From: an uncultured Hyphomicrobiales bacterium
GTDB taxonomy: Bacteria > Pseudomonadota > Alphaproteobacteria > Rhizobiales > Xanthobacteraceae
DNA: 64,000 nt
Reading direction: 5' to 3'
NCBI GenBank assembly: GCA_903878085.1
Contig: CAIRGJ010000026.1
Span: 62,001 to 126,000 of the forward strand
The notes under the pieces were generated by a model. That model had not been told where the DNA came from and did no database searches. It saw nothing but the letters and a program-made list of their open reading frames with translations. Shown piece after piece: positions 43,251-53,094 of the stretch. Both the position numbers and the translations under genes were made by a program. Within the stretch, counting starts at the first letter, position 1. Each line of letters begins with the position of its first letter.

Positions 43251-44573
43251 TCACCGCGTCAGCAAATCCAGCGCCGCGGCGGGCGTCATCATTTCCTTGG
43301 CGCCGGTCGCACGATTCTTGACCTCGACCTTGCCTTCGGCCAGCCCGCGCGGGCCGACCATCACCTGATAAGGCAGACCGATCAGGTCGGCGGTGGCAAA
43401 CTTGGCGCCCGCGCCTTTGTCGAGATCGTCGTACAGCACGTCGATGCCCTTGGCGGAAAGCCCGCGATAGAGTTCCTCGCAGGCGCCGTTGGTCGCGCTA
43501 TCGCCCTGCTTGAGGTTGAGGATTGCCACCTTGAACGGCGCCACCGCCTCCGGCCAGATGATGCCGGCATCGTCATGCGAGGCCTCGATGATCGCGGCCA
43601 CCAGACGGCTCGGCCCGATGCCGTAGGAGCCCATGTGCACCGGCTTGTCGCCGCCCTCGCCGGTGGCGACCACCGCCTTCATCGGCTCGGAATATTTGGT
43701 GCCGAAATAGAAGATATGGCCGACCTCGATGCCGCGGGCCGAGACCTGATCGGCAGACGGCACGCCGGCGAAGGCTGCGGCGTCATGCATGTCGGAGGTC
43801 GCGGCATATTGCGCGGTCCATCGGTCGACGATCGATTGCAAACCGGCTTTGTCGTCGAAGTTCACGTCGGCCGGCGGCACCGGCAAATCGAGATAATCCT
43901 TGTGGCAGAACACCTCCGACTCGCCGGTCGAGGCCAGGATGATGAACTCGTGCGACAGGTTGCCGCCAATCGGGCCGGACTCGGCGCGCATCGGGATCGA
44001 TTTGAGGCCGAGCCGCGCGAAGGTGCGCAGATAGGCGACGAACATCTTGTTGTAGGAATGCTCCGCGCCGGCCTGGTCGACGTCGAACGAGTAAGCGTCC
44101 TTCATCAGGAATTCGCGGCCGCGCATCAGCCCGAAGCGCGGGCGCACCTCGTCGCGGAATTTCCACTGGATGTGATAGAGATTGAGCGGCAAATCTTTGT
44201 ACGAGCGCACATAGGCGCGGAAGATCTCGGTGATCATTTCTTCGTTGGTCGGGCCGAACAGCATCTCGCGCTTGTGACGGTCCTCGATGCGAAGCATCTC
44301 CTTGCCGTAGGCCTCGTAGCGGCCGCTCTCGCGCCACAGCTCGGCCGACTGCATGGTCGGCATCAGCAATTCGATCGCGCCAGCGCGATTCTGCTCCTCG
44401 CGCACGATGGCGCAGATCTTGTTCAGCACCCGCAGGCCCAGCGGCAAAAAGGCGTAAATGCCGGCGGCCTCCTGCCGCATCATGCCGGCGCGCAGCATCA
44501 GCCGGTGCGACACGATCTCGGCTTCACGCGGCGGCTCGCGCAAAATCGGCATGAAATAGCGGGACAGGCGCAT
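43251..44573 (-). CDS. proS: Prolyl-tRNA synthetase
   Basis: [46 protein letters not shown] start at 44573; [13 protein letters not shown]. Confidence 0.95.
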   Translation of the reverse strand: MRLSRYFMPILREPPREAEIVSHRLMLRAGMMRQEAAGIYAFLPLGLRVLNKICAIVREEQNRAGAIELLMPTMQSAELWRESGRYEAYGKEMLRIEDRHKREMLFGPTNEEMITEIFRAYVRSYKDLPLNLYHIQWKFRDEVRPRFGLMRGREFLMKDAYSFDVDQAGAEHSYNKMFVAYLRTFARLGLKSIPMRAESGPIGGNLSHEFIILASTGESEVFCHKDYLDLPVPPADVNFDDKAGLQSIVDRWTAQYAATSDMHDAAAFAGVPSADQVSARGIEVGHIFYFGTKYSEPMKAVVATGEGGDKPVHMGSYGIGPSRLVAAIIEASHDDAGIIWPEAVAPFKVAILNLKQGDSATNGACEELYRGLSAKGIDVLYDDLDKGAGAKFATADLIGLPYQVMVGPRGLAEGKVEVKNRATGAKEMMTPAAALDLLTR

Positions 44574-44724
44574 GGGGGGCGTCTCGGAATCGAGGAGCGA
44601 ATAGGCCCACTGTGAAAGCGGATCGGGTGGAAAAACACAAGAGCGCGCGGGGTTTCCCCGGCCGCCTATTCCCATACCCGATCCGCCATTGTAGCTTCCG
44701 CTTTCTGGTTTAGGGGCGTTTAAC

Positions 44725-45105
44725 GTGAAGCGCGTGGGCGGCAGGCGGATTATCGGCTGGTTGGCGATCGTTGCGATCGCCATGCATACCGTGCTGTGGG
44801 GCGTCGCCGCCCCGATGGCCGCAGGCGCGACGGTCGATCCGCTCTCGGTCATCTGCCATAGCGCCGCGCTAAGTGACGCCACCGACCAAGCGCCGGCGGA
44901 CCAGGCGCCCGGCCACTCGCAAGCCTGCGACCACTGTAACCTGTGCAGCGCGTCAGCCGCCCCATCGGCCACACTCGACAGCATTATCGCCGGGCAACTG
45001 ACGCCGGCGAAGCTGCTGCAGGTGTTGATCCCGGCAGCCGCCGGGCCGCGCGATGGGCTCGCCAGCCATCCGCATCAAGCCCGAGGTCCGCCGCAACTGA
45101 CGTGA
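44725..45105 (+). CDS. DUF2946-like small secreted protein, possible PcuA-type copper protein
   Basis: N-terminal hydrophobic segment and CDHCNLCS motif; adjacent to TonB receptor and PCuAC. Confidence 0.65.
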   Translation: MKRVGGRRIIGWLAIVAIAMHTVLWGVAAPMAAGATVDPLSVICHSAALSDATDQAPADQAPGHSQACDHCNLCSASAAPSATLDSIIAGQLTPAKLLQVLIPAAAGPRDGLASHPHQARGPPQLT

Positions 45106-45160
45106 ACGCCGGCCGGCCAACGCCGGGCTGACTCACCGTTTTAGTTGCAAGGACAGTTCT

Positions 45161-47470
45161 ATGTTTCGTCTCAGGCTTGGGGCCTGCGCGGTCGCATTCG
45201 CGAGCGGCGGCGCCCTTCCCGCGGTCGCGCAAGTGCAAATACCCGAAATCACCATCAACGCCCTGCCGTCGGACCTGGCGACGCCGCCGGTCAAAGAGCG
45301 CTATCAACTGCCGCAGACCGCGGCCAGCACCACCGCCGCGACCATCGAAACCACCACCAATGCGGTCGATGCCGCCGACACCATCAAATACCTGCCGAGC
45401 CTATTGGTGCGCAAACGCAACACTGGCGACAACCAGGAAGTACTCGCCACCCGCAACTGGGGCATCAACGGCTCGGCGCGCAGCCTGGTCTATGCCGACG
45501 ATATTCTGCTGTCGGCTTTGATCGGCAACAACAACAGCAACGCCACGCCGCGCTGGGGCATGGTGACGCCGGAGCAGATCCAGCGCGTCGATATGCTGTA
45601 CGGCCCGTTTGCCGCCGCCTATCCCGGCAACTCCATCGGCGGCGTGCTGCTGTTCACCACCAAGATGCCCGACAAGCCGCTGGCGACCGTCAAGCAGTCG
45701 GAGTCGTTCCAGACCTTCGACTTCTACAACACCAAGGACACCTACCGCACCGACCAGACCAGCGCCTCGCTCGGCAACCGCTGGAACGATTTGGCGGTCT
45801 TTGTCAGCGGTAATTATCAGAACAGCTACAGCCAACCGCTCGGCTGGGTCACGACCGCGAGCGCGCTGCCGGCCGGCGTCACGGGGCAGATCAATCAGCC
45901 CAACCGCACCAACACGGCGGCTGCCAATGTGCTCGGCCCCAGCGGGCTGCTGCACACCCAGCAGACCAATCTGAACGCCAAGGCGGCGGTCGATCTCACC
46001 GCATGGCTGACAGCGACTTATTCGGCCGGCTTCTGGCAGAACAATCAAACCTCCAGCGTTGCGACCTATCTGCGCGATGCTTCGGGTAACTTGACCTATG
46101 GCGGGCCCACCGCCGGCGCCGGCTTTGCCAGCGGCACCTATAACCTCACGCAGCAGGATCTCGGTCAGGCGCTGTCGCTGAAGACCGACACCCGCGGCGC
46201 CTTCGACTGGGACGTCGCGGTGACGCGTTTCGACTATCTCAAGGACATCCAGCGCAACCCGTTCACGGTGACCGCAACCGGCGTAGGCTTCACCGATACC
46301 GGCAAGATCGCACGGCTGGACGGCACCAACTGGACCACGGCCGACGCCAAAGGCATCTGGCGCGTGACCGGCGGCCATGAACTCAGCTTCGGCGTGCACG
46401 GCGACTACAACGTGCTCAACAATCCGACCTACCAGACGGCCAATTGGACCGGCGGGCCGGATTCCACCGGCACGCTGTATTCGCGCGGCGACGGCAAGAC
46501 CCAGACCGTCGCATTGTGGGCCCAAGACGCATGGCGTTTCGCGCCGCAGTTCAAGCTGACGCTGGGCGCGCGCTGGGAGACCTGGCGGGCCTTCGATGGT
46601 TATAACTATGTCGGCAACACTGCGACCAATTCGGCGACCGGCGCCATCACCTCCACCAGCCTGCTGATCCCGCCGAACTTGAGCGCGACGGCCACCTCGC
46701 CCAAGGCGTCGTTGAGCTTCGAGCCAAACAGTCAGTGGCAAGTGACCGCCTCGTTCGGCGTCGCCAACCGCTTCCCGACGGTCGGCGAACTATACCAGAT
46801 CGCGACCAACAGCGGCGTGCTGTACAATCCGAACCCCAACCTGAAACCGGAGAAGGCGTTAGCGGAAGAAATCGCCATCGAGCGCAAGTTTACCGACGGC
46901 AAGATCCGGCTGTCATTGTTCCAAGACGATACCCGCGACGCGCTGATTTCGCAGAGCAGCACGTCGCCGGCCTCCGGGCTGGTGACGGCCTTCACCACCA
47001 ATGTCGATCACGTCCGCAACCGCGGCGTCGAACTGGCGTGGCAGCGCGACCGCGTGCTGTTCGGCAATACCGATCTGTTCGGCAGCATGACCTATGTCGA
47101 CTCGGTGATCCTTAGCGATCCGAATTTCGTCGGCACCAACGGCTCGACGGCCGAGGGCAAACGCGCGCCCTATGTGCCGGCGTGGCGCGCAACGCTCGGC
47201 GGCACCTATCGCCTCAACGAGGCCTGGGCCTGGACCGTGGCTGGCCGCTACCAGAGCAAGATCTACGCGACGCTCGATAACACCGACAATGTAGCGAACG
47301 TCTATCAGGCGTTCGATCCGTTCTTCGTCGTCGACAGCCGCATTCAATACAAGGTGACCGAACACGGCTCACTGGCTTTCGGCGTCGACAACCTCACCAA
47401 CGCGAAATACCACCTGTTCCACCCTTTCCCGCAACGGACCTACGTGATGCAGGGCCGCTTGCAATTCTGA
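45161..47470 (+). CDS. TonB-dependent outer membrane receptor
   Basis: 769 aa; plug region DTIKYLPSLLVRKR...NWGINGSARSLVYADDILLS; C-terminal YVMQGRLQF. Confidence 0.9.
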   Translation: MFRLRLGACAVAFASGGALPAVAQVQIPEITINALPSDLATPPVKERYQLPQTAASTTAATIETTTNAVDAADTIKYLPSLLVRKRNTGDNQEVLATRNWGINGSARSLVYADDILLSALIGNNNSNATPRWGMVTPEQIQRVDMLYGPFAAAYPGNSIGGVLLFTTKMPDKPLATVKQSESFQTFDFYNTKDTYRTDQTSASLGNRWNDLAVFVSGNYQNSYSQPLGWVTTASALPAGVTGQINQPNRTNTAAANVLGPSGLLHTQQTNLNAKAAVDLTAWLTATYSAGFWQNNQTSSVATYLRDASGNLTYGGPTAGAGFASGTYNLTQQDLGQALSLKTDTRGAFDWDVAVTRFDYLKDIQRNPFTVTATGVGFTDTGKIARLDGTNWTTADAKGIWRVTGGHELSFGVHGDYNVLNNPTYQTANWTGGPDSTGTLYSRGDGKTQTVALWAQDAWRFAPQFKLTLGARWETWRAFDGYNYVGNTATNSATGAITSTSLLIPPNLSATATSPKASLSFEPNSQWQVTASFGVANRFPTVGELYQIATNSGVLYNPNPNLKPEKALAEEIAIERKFTDGKIRLSLFQDDTRDALISQSSTSPASGLVTAFTTNVDHVRNRGVELAWQRDRVLFGNTDLFGSMTYVDSVILSDPNFVGTNGSTAEGKRAPYVPAWRATLGGTYRLNEAWAWTVAGRYQSKIYATLDNTDNVANVYQAFDPFFVVDSRIQYKVTEHGSLAFGVDNLTNAKYHLFHPFPQRTYVMQGRLQF

Positions 47471-47506
47471 CCCAAAGCAGCAACTTCAACCGCAAGAGGA
47501 CACACC

Positions 47507-48007
47507 ATGTTTGCAAAGATCGCGCTCACGCTATCCCTTCTCGTCGCCGCTCCCGCCCTTTGCGCGGCGCATGAATTCAAGGCCGGCGACCTCACCATCG
47601 GCCATCCCTGGAGCCGCGCGACGCCGGGCGGCGCCAAGGTCGGCGGCGGCTATCTGACGATCACCAATAACGGCAGCGCTCCGGACCGGCTGATCTCAGC
47701 CACGGCCGCGGTGGCCGACCATGTCGAGCTGCACGAAATGGCGACCAAAGACGGCGTGATGACGATGCGGGCGATGCCCAAGGGGGTGCCGGTCGAGCCG
47801 GGCAAGACCGTCGCCTTCGTCCCCGGCGGCTATCACCTGATGCTGATGGGACTGAAAGCACCGCTCAAGGAAGGCGACCGCATCAAGGCGGAACTGACCT
47901 TCGAAAAGACCGGCAAAGTCGAGGTCACCATCAATGTCGAAGGCATGGGCGCCCAGCACCCGGCCCCCGGCGGCGCCGACCATGACATGCACGACCACAA
48001 GATGTGA
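47507..48007 (+). CDS. Periplasmic copper chaperone PCuAC
   Basis: HEFKAGDLTIGHPWSRATPGGAKVGGGYLTITNNG...HVELHEMATKDGVMTMR...PGGYHLMLMGLKAPLKEGD. Confidence 0.93.
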   Translation: MFAKIALTLSLLVAAPALCAAHEFKAGDLTIGHPWSRATPGGAKVGGGYLTITNNGSAPDRLISATAAVADHVELHEMATKDGVMTMRAMPKGVPVEPGKTVAFVPGGYHLMLMGLKAPLKEGDRIKAELTFEKTGKVEVTINVEGMGAQHPAPGGADHDMHDHKM

Positions 48008-48210
48008 CGGCAATCGGCGCAACTTCGCGCAGTGCGAGAACTTTTTGATGCTTCTCCATATCCGCGAAGCGTGGGTCACAGCGCCTGCGGTGAAAATTCG
48101 TGCAAACTGAAAAAGGAACTCTGCGTTGCGCGATTGCTGCAGCGCGGCAAAGAATTATGCTTTTTTGGGCTCGATTACGCAATGATCGGTCTAATTTTCA
48201 GTGACAAGCG

Positions 48211-48384
48211 CCCGTCTCGTGAGCTAGCCTATCGGCATCCGAGTGAGTGGAGACCCGGCACTTCAAGACCGGTATCCAGCGCGCGGTCCAAGTCTTGGGA
48301 GGGAAGCAGGTTCTTGGCGCGGGCAACCGCTGCCGCCTCGATAAAAAGAATAACAACCGAGGACGGGGACACAAAAAAAGCAAC
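48211..48384 (+). ncRNA. Candidate structured sRNA, 6S RNA-like rod
   Basis: Nested pairings: CCCGUCUCG/CGAGGACGGG, UAUCG/CGAUA, CCCG/CGGG, CAAGACC/GGUUCUUG; no convincing ORF; followed by terminator. Confidence 0.6.
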
Positions 48385-48415
48385 GAGCAGGGCACGCGCG
48401 CCCTGCTCTTTTTTT
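48385..48415 (+). terminator. Intrinsic terminator
   Basis: GAGCAGGGC-ACGCGC-GCCCTGCTC + T7. Confidence 0.93.
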
Positions 48416-48437
48416 GCATAAATCTATTTTTGGAACG

Positions 48438-48707
48438 TCAGCGCGGCGGCGTCGATATGCGGGCCAGGAACTCGATCGGGATCAGGCCGCGGTCATAGGC
48501 GAAATAAAGCGCCACAAACACCACGGTGGAGACAATCGTGGTCCAGCCGAGCTTGCCCCACAGCCGGTGCATCGCCGGCGCGCCAGGATCCGAGCCCGGC
48601 ACCACGTCGCCCGCCTCTTCCTGATTGCGCACGCCCCACGGCAACACCGCGAACAGCACGACCCACCAGATCAGGAAATAGATTGCGACGTAGGTGCCGA
48701 TGCGCAT
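48438..48707 (-). CDS. DUF1467 family membrane protein
   Basis: 89 aa; YFLIWWVVLFAVLPWGVRNQEEAGDVVPGSDPGAPAMHRLWGKL. Confidence 0.85.
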   Translation of the reverse strand: MRIGTYVAIYFLIWWVVLFAVLPWGVRNQEEAGDVVPGSDPGAPAMHRLWGKLGWTTIVSTVVFVALYFAYDRGLIPIEFLARISTPPR

Positions 48708-48713
48708 GAATGA

Positions 48714-49118
48714 TCAAGCCTGTTCGAGTTCGACCAGCGTGCCGCAGAAATCCTTCGGGTGGAGGAACAGCACTGGCTTGCCGTGGGCGCCGATTTTGGG
48801 CTCGCCATCGCCGAGCACGCGCGCGCCTTGCGCTTTCAACGCATCGCGCGCGGCGCGGATGTCGGGCACCTCGTAGCAGAGATGATGGATACCGCCATCC
48901 GGATTCTTTTCGAGGAATTTGTTGATCGGCGAGCCTTCGCCCAGAGGCTCCAGCAACTCGATCTTGGTGTTGGGCAAATTGATGAACACGGTGGTGACGC
49001 CGTGGTCGGGCTGCGGCACCTGGGCCGTGACCTCGGCGCCGAGCGTGTCCTTGTAGACCTTGGCGGCCTTGGCGATGTCGCGCACCGCGATGGCGACGTG
49101 ATTGAGACGACCGATCAT
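48714..49118 (-). CDS. mce: Methylmalonyl-CoA epimerase
   Basis: RLNHVAIAVRDIAKAAKVYKDTLGAEV...PDHGVTTVFINLPNTKIELLEPLGE. Confidence 0.9.
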   Translation of the reverse strand: MIGRLNHVAIAVRDIAKAAKVYKDTLGAEVTAQVPQPDHGVTTVFINLPNTKIELLEPLGEGSPINKFLEKNPDGGIHHLCYEVPDIRAARDALKAQGARVLGDGEPKIGAHGKPVLFLHPKDFCGTLVELEQA

Positions 49119-49152
49119 GGAATTCCTCGTAATCTCCGCTCCGGCAGCGCCA

Positions 49153-50826
49153 CTATACCGTCAAGACGTGCACATGGCACATCGGCTTTTTGCCCCAGCG
49201 CTGCGCCACCACGGCGCGGACCGCGCGGCGCACCGCCTCGCCGACCGCATCGGGATCGCCCCGCCTTTTGCGCGGCAGCGACTCCACCGTGCTCTCGATG
49301 GCGTCATAGACCGCGTCGGCGATCACCTTCCCATCGCGGTCGCGCTCGGGAATGCCGATGAGATCGACCTCGGGATCGGCCGCCAGTTCGCCCTTGTCGG
49401 TGACCGCGAGCGCCACCGAAATGCTGCCGGCGAAACTCAGCCGGCGGCGGTCGGCGACGGTGCGCGAGTCGGCCTCGACCAGAATGCTGCCGTCTTTGTA
49501 CAGCCGCCCGCACGGCACTTCGTCGATGATGCCGGCGCGGCCTTCGGCCAGCCGCACCAGATCGCCGTTGCGGCATTGCACGACTTCCTTGATGCCGAGA
49601 CTGCGGGCGAGCTTGGCGTGCTCGGACAGATGCAGCGACTCGCCATGCGCCGGGATCAGGATCTTGGGCTTGACCCAACCGATCAGTTCCTCGAGCTCGG
49701 CGCGGCGCGGATGGCCGGAGACGTGCACCAGATGGTTGCGGTCGGTGATGACTTCGATGCCTTGATCGATCAGGCCGTTGATGATCTTGCCGACTTCCTT
49801 TTCGTTGCCCGGAATGGTGCGGGCGGAGAAAATCACGGTGTCGCCGCGCGACAGCGTGACTTCCGGGTGCTGATCGGTGGCAATACGCGACAGCGCCGCG
49901 CGCGGCTCGCCCTGGCTGCCGGTGCACAGCGCCACCACTTTGTTGGGCGGCAAATAACCGTAGGCTTCGGCCGGCCGGAAATCCGGCACGCCGTCGAGAT
50001 AGCCGCACTCGCGCGCGATCTGCGTGATGCGGTCCATGGCGCGGCCGACCACCACGACCTCGCGGCCGCAGGCGAAGGCGGCTTCCGCCACCGTGCGCAA
50101 CCGCGCGACGTTGCTGGCGAAGGTCGTCACCGCGACGCGGCCCTTGGCCTGCGCGATCAGTGCGCGGATGGTCTTGCCGACATCGGCTTCCGACGGCGAG
50201 CGGCCCTCGCGCACCGCATTGGTGGAATCGCCGACCAGCGCCAGGCAGCCCTCCTCGCCGAGCGCGCGCAGCTTCTTTTCGTCGGTGACGTCGCCGAGGA
50301 TCGGCGTCAGGTCGATCTTCCAGTCGCCGGTGTGCAGCACCGTGCCGCAAGGCGTGCGGATGATCAGCGCGTTGGATTCCGGAATCGAATGCGCCATCGA
50401 CACCAGTTCGACGTCGAACGGCCCGATATTGAAGCGGCTGCCAAGCTTGACAATGGTGACGGGAATATCCGGCGCGCCGGGCTCGTTGGCGCATTTGGCG
50501 GCGAGCAACGCGGCGGTGAACGGCGTGGCGTAGACCGGCACCTTCAGCTTCGGCCACAGCTCGATCAGCGCACCGTAATGGTCTTCGTGGGCGTGGGTGA
50601 GGATCAGCCCGGCGAGGTTCTTGCGCTCCTGCACCAGGTAGCGGATGTCGGGCAGGATCAGGTCAATACCGGGCAGATGCTCTTCCGCCGCGAACGAGAC
50701 GCCGAGATCGACCGCGAGCCAGCTGCGGGTGCGGCCGTCGCCGAGGCCATAGATCGACAGGTTCATGCCGATCTCGCCGACGCCGCCGAGCGGCGCGAAG
50801 ACGAGTTCTTGTTGCGGTTGAGCCAT
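49153..50826 (-). CDS. rnj: Ribonuclease J
   Basis: HAHEDHYGALIELWP...VHTGDWKIDLTPI...VHVSGHPRRAELEELIGWVKPKILIPAHGE. Confidence 0.93.
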   Translation of the reverse strand: MAQPQQELVFAPLGGVGEIGMNLSIYGLGDGRTRSWLAVDLGVSFAAEEHLPGIDLILPDIRYLVQERKNLAGLILTHAHEDHYGALIELWPKLKVPVYATPFTAALLAAKCANEPGAPDIPVTIVKLGSRFNIGPFDVELVSMAHSIPESNALIIRTPCGTVLHTGDWKIDLTPILGDVTDEKKLRALGEEGCLALVGDSTNAVREGRSPSEADVGKTIRALIAQAKGRVAVTTFASNVARLRTVAEAAFACGREVVVVGRAMDRITQIARECGYLDGVPDFRPAEAYGYLPPNKVVALCTGSQGEPRAALSRIATDQHPEVTLSRGDTVIFSARTIPGNEKEVGKIINGLIDQGIEVITDRNHLVHVSGHPRRAELEELIGWVKPKILIPAHGESLHLSEHAKLARSLGIKEVVQCRNGDLVRLAEGRAGIIDEVPCGRLYKDGSILVEADSRTVADRRRLSFAGSISVALAVTDKGELAADPEVDLIGIPERDRDGKVIADAVYDAIESTVESLPRKRRGDPDAVGEAVRRAVRAVVAQRWGKKPMCHVHVLTV

Positions 50827-51581
50827 TAGCGAGATCCTAAATCGAACACTTCACCGGCAGTGACGGTCGTCACGCCGTTTGCGGCCTGCAACAGCAGGCG
50901 GCCCCTATCGTCAAGTCCCTGAAAGCGGCCGGACAGCTCGCGCTCCGGCAGGCGCACGCGAATGTCCTGGCCGAGGCCCGCCGCGCGCTTGAGCCAGTCG
51001 GCGCGCACGTTCGCGAAACCCTGCCCGCGCTGCCACTGATCGAGCCGCGCGAGCATGGCGCGCGATAGCACATCGAGCACCTGCGCGGGGGATACCAGGG
51101 CGCCGGCGGCGGCAAGATCGGTCGCCGGATAGGGCGTGTCGCCGGGGTGCGCGGCGCAATTGACGCCGATGCCGACGGCGACCGCGAAGACCGGGTCGCT
51201 CTCGCCTTCGATCAGGATACCGGCGAGCTTGGCGCCGCCCAGCAGCAGGTCGTTCGGCCATTTCAGCTTCAGCAGCGGGCCGAGTTGCGGCGCGCATTCC
51301 GCCACCGCGTCGTGCAGCGCCAATGCCGCGACGAACGAGAGTTGCGGCGCGGCGTCGGCGGGCGACGGCTCGGTGAGCAGCAAGGTGGCGAAGAGATTGC
51401 CCGGTGCGGAAACCCAGGTGCTGCCGCGGCGGCCGCGGCCGGCGCTTTGCGCAGCGGCCATGATCCACAACGGGCCGCGCTCGCCGGCACGCGCACGCGC
51501 CAGCGCCTCGGCATTGGTGGAGCCGAGCGTCTCGTAAGATACGTGCCGGACCCCCGCCAGGTCCGTGGCTTCGCGGTGCAT
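50826..51581 (-). CDS. birA: Biotin--[acetyl-CoA-carboxylase] ligase
   Basis: AQSAGRGRRGSTWVSAPGNLFATLLL; LKWPNDLLLGGAKLAGILIE. Confidence 0.93.
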   Translation of the reverse strand: MHREATDLAGVRHVSYETLGSTNAEALARARAGERGPLWIMAAAQSAGRGRRGSTWVSAPGNLFATLLLTEPSPADAAPQLSFVAALALHDAVAECAPQLGPLLKLKWPNDLLLGGAKLAGILIEGESDPVFAVAVGIGVNCAAHPGDTPYPATDLAAAGALVSPAQVLDVLSRAMLARLDQWQRGQGFANVRADWLKRAAGLGQDIRVRLPERELSGRFQGLDDRGRLLLQAANGVTTVTAGEVFDLGSR

Positions 51582-51589
51582 TTCTAGTG

Positions 51590-51638
51590 GCGCGTGATCT
51601 TGTCCGAAAACCGCTTCACACTTTTCGGGATCACGCGC
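51590..51638. repeat. Dispersed intergenic palindrome, copy 2 (birA/nuoN gap)
   Basis: GCGCGTGATC...GTCCGAAAACCGCTTCACACTTTTCGG...GATCACGCGC. Confidence 0.9.
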
Positions 51639-51648
51639 GGGGAATTCC

Positions 51649-53094
51649 TCAGAACAGCGACTTCGCCGCCGCGGTGGCCGCGCCGAGCAGCGGTCCGGGA
51701 TAGGCGAAGAACAGAATGTTGATCAGGCCGGCGACGGCGAGCACCAGGCGCAACAGGCCCGGCATGCGCTGGAAACTTTTCGCCGGCTCGTCGAAATACA
51801 TGACCTTGACGATGGTGAGATAGTAGAAGGCGCCCACCACGCTGGCCAGCACGCCGATCACGGCGAGCACATAGAGCCCGGCCTTGATGGCGGCCAGGAA
51901 CACGTAGAATTTGGCAAAGAAGCCGGCCAGCGGCGGAATGCCGGCGAGCGAGAACAACAGCATGGCGAGAAAGAACGCCATGGTCGGCTGCGTGCGCGCC
52001 AGGCCCGCGAGATCACTGATGTTTTCCACCAGCATGCCGTCGCGCCGCATCGACAGGATGCAGGCGAAGGTGCCGAGCGTCATCACCACATAGATCGACA
52101 TATAGACCAGCACGCCCTGCACGCCCTCTTGCGTGCCCGCAGCCAACCCAACCAGTGCGAAGCCCATGTGGCCGATGGAGGAATAAGCCATCAGGCGTTT
52201 GATGTTCTTCTGGCCGATGGCGGCGAAGGCGCCGAGCACCATCGAGGCGATCGAGATGAACACCACGATCTGCTGCCATTCGTGCGTAATACCCGGGAAC
52301 GCCACCATGGTAGCGCGCACGAAGATGGCGATGCCGGCGACCTTGGGGGCGGCGGCAAAGAACGCCGTGACCGGCGTCGGCGCGCCCTCATAGACGTCCG
52401 GCGTCCACATATGGAACGGCACCGCCGAGATCTTGAAGCAGAAGCCGGCGAACATGAACACCAGGCCGAAGATCAGGCCAAGGTTGGCACCCTGCCCGGT
52501 GGCTTTGGCGATGCCGGCGAAGTTGACCGTGCCGGTGAACCCGTAGATCAGCGACGCCCCGTACAACAACATGCCGGACGACAGTGCACCGAGCACGAAA
52601 TACTTCAGGCCGGCTTCGGTGGAGCGGACGCTGTCTCGGTTCGATGCCGCCACCACATAGAGCGGCAGGCTCATCAGTTCGAGGCCGAGATAGAGCGCGA
52701 TCAGATCGTTGGCCGAGATCAGCATCATCATGCCGAGCGTCGCCAAAAGGAACAGCACGCCATATTCGAAGCGCTGCTGCTTATCCATCGACAGGTAATC
52801 CAGCGACAGCATCAGCGCGCCGGCCGAGCCGGTGAGCGCCAGCAATTTCAAATAGCGCGCGTAATCGTCGACCACGAAGCTGCCGCCGAACAGTTCGGTG
52901 CGGCCGGCGGGCACGGTCAGCACGAGGCCGGCGACCAGCACCATCACCGCGATGCACCAGGCATTGACGATGAAAGCGCTGCGCTCGGTCTGATGGATGC
53001 CGACGCCGACCATCAGCATCACCAGGGCGCCGACGCCCAGCACCAATTCCGGCAGCACCGGCCACAGTCCTTGCATTTGGGTCATGGCGTTCAT
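51649..53094 (-). CDS. nuoN: NADH-quinone oxidoreductase subunit N
   Basis: [43 protein letters not shown]. Confidence 0.95.
   Translation of the reverse strand: MNAMTQMQGLWPVLPELVLGVGALVMLMVGVGIHQTERSAFIVNAWCIAVMVLVAGLVLTVPAGRTELFGGSFVVDDYARYLKLLALTGSAGALMLSLDYLSMDKQQRFEYGVLFLLATLGMMMLISANDLIALYLGLELMSLPLYVVAASNRDSVRSTEAGLKYFVLGALSSGMLLYGASLIYGFTGTVNFAGIAKATGQGANLGLIFGLVFMFAGFCFKISAVPFHMWTPDVYEGAPTPVTAFFAAAPKVAGIAIFVRATMVAFPGITHEWQQIVVFISIASMVLGAFAAIGQKNIKRLMAYSSIGHMGFALVGLAAGTQEGVQGVLVYMSIYVVMTLGTFACILSMRRDGMLVENISDLAGLARTQPTMAFFLAMLLFSLAGIPPLAGFFAKFYVFLAAIKAGLYVLAVIGVLASVVGAFYYLTIVKVMYFDEPAKSFQRMPGLLRLVLAVAGLINILFFAYPGPLLGAATAAAKSLF

Noticed and set aside
48240-48340. SRP RNA (ffs) suggested by GGGAAGCAGG
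   Set aside because: The conserved domain IV sequence (CAGG...GGAA...AGCAG with symmetric loop) is not present in correct pairing context; the rod architecture fits 6S better.
48198-48419. 73-aa minus-strand ORF over the candidate ncRNA
   Set aside because: Low-complexity Arg/Pro/Leu composition, starts in the terminator T-run complement, no domain; unlikely coding.
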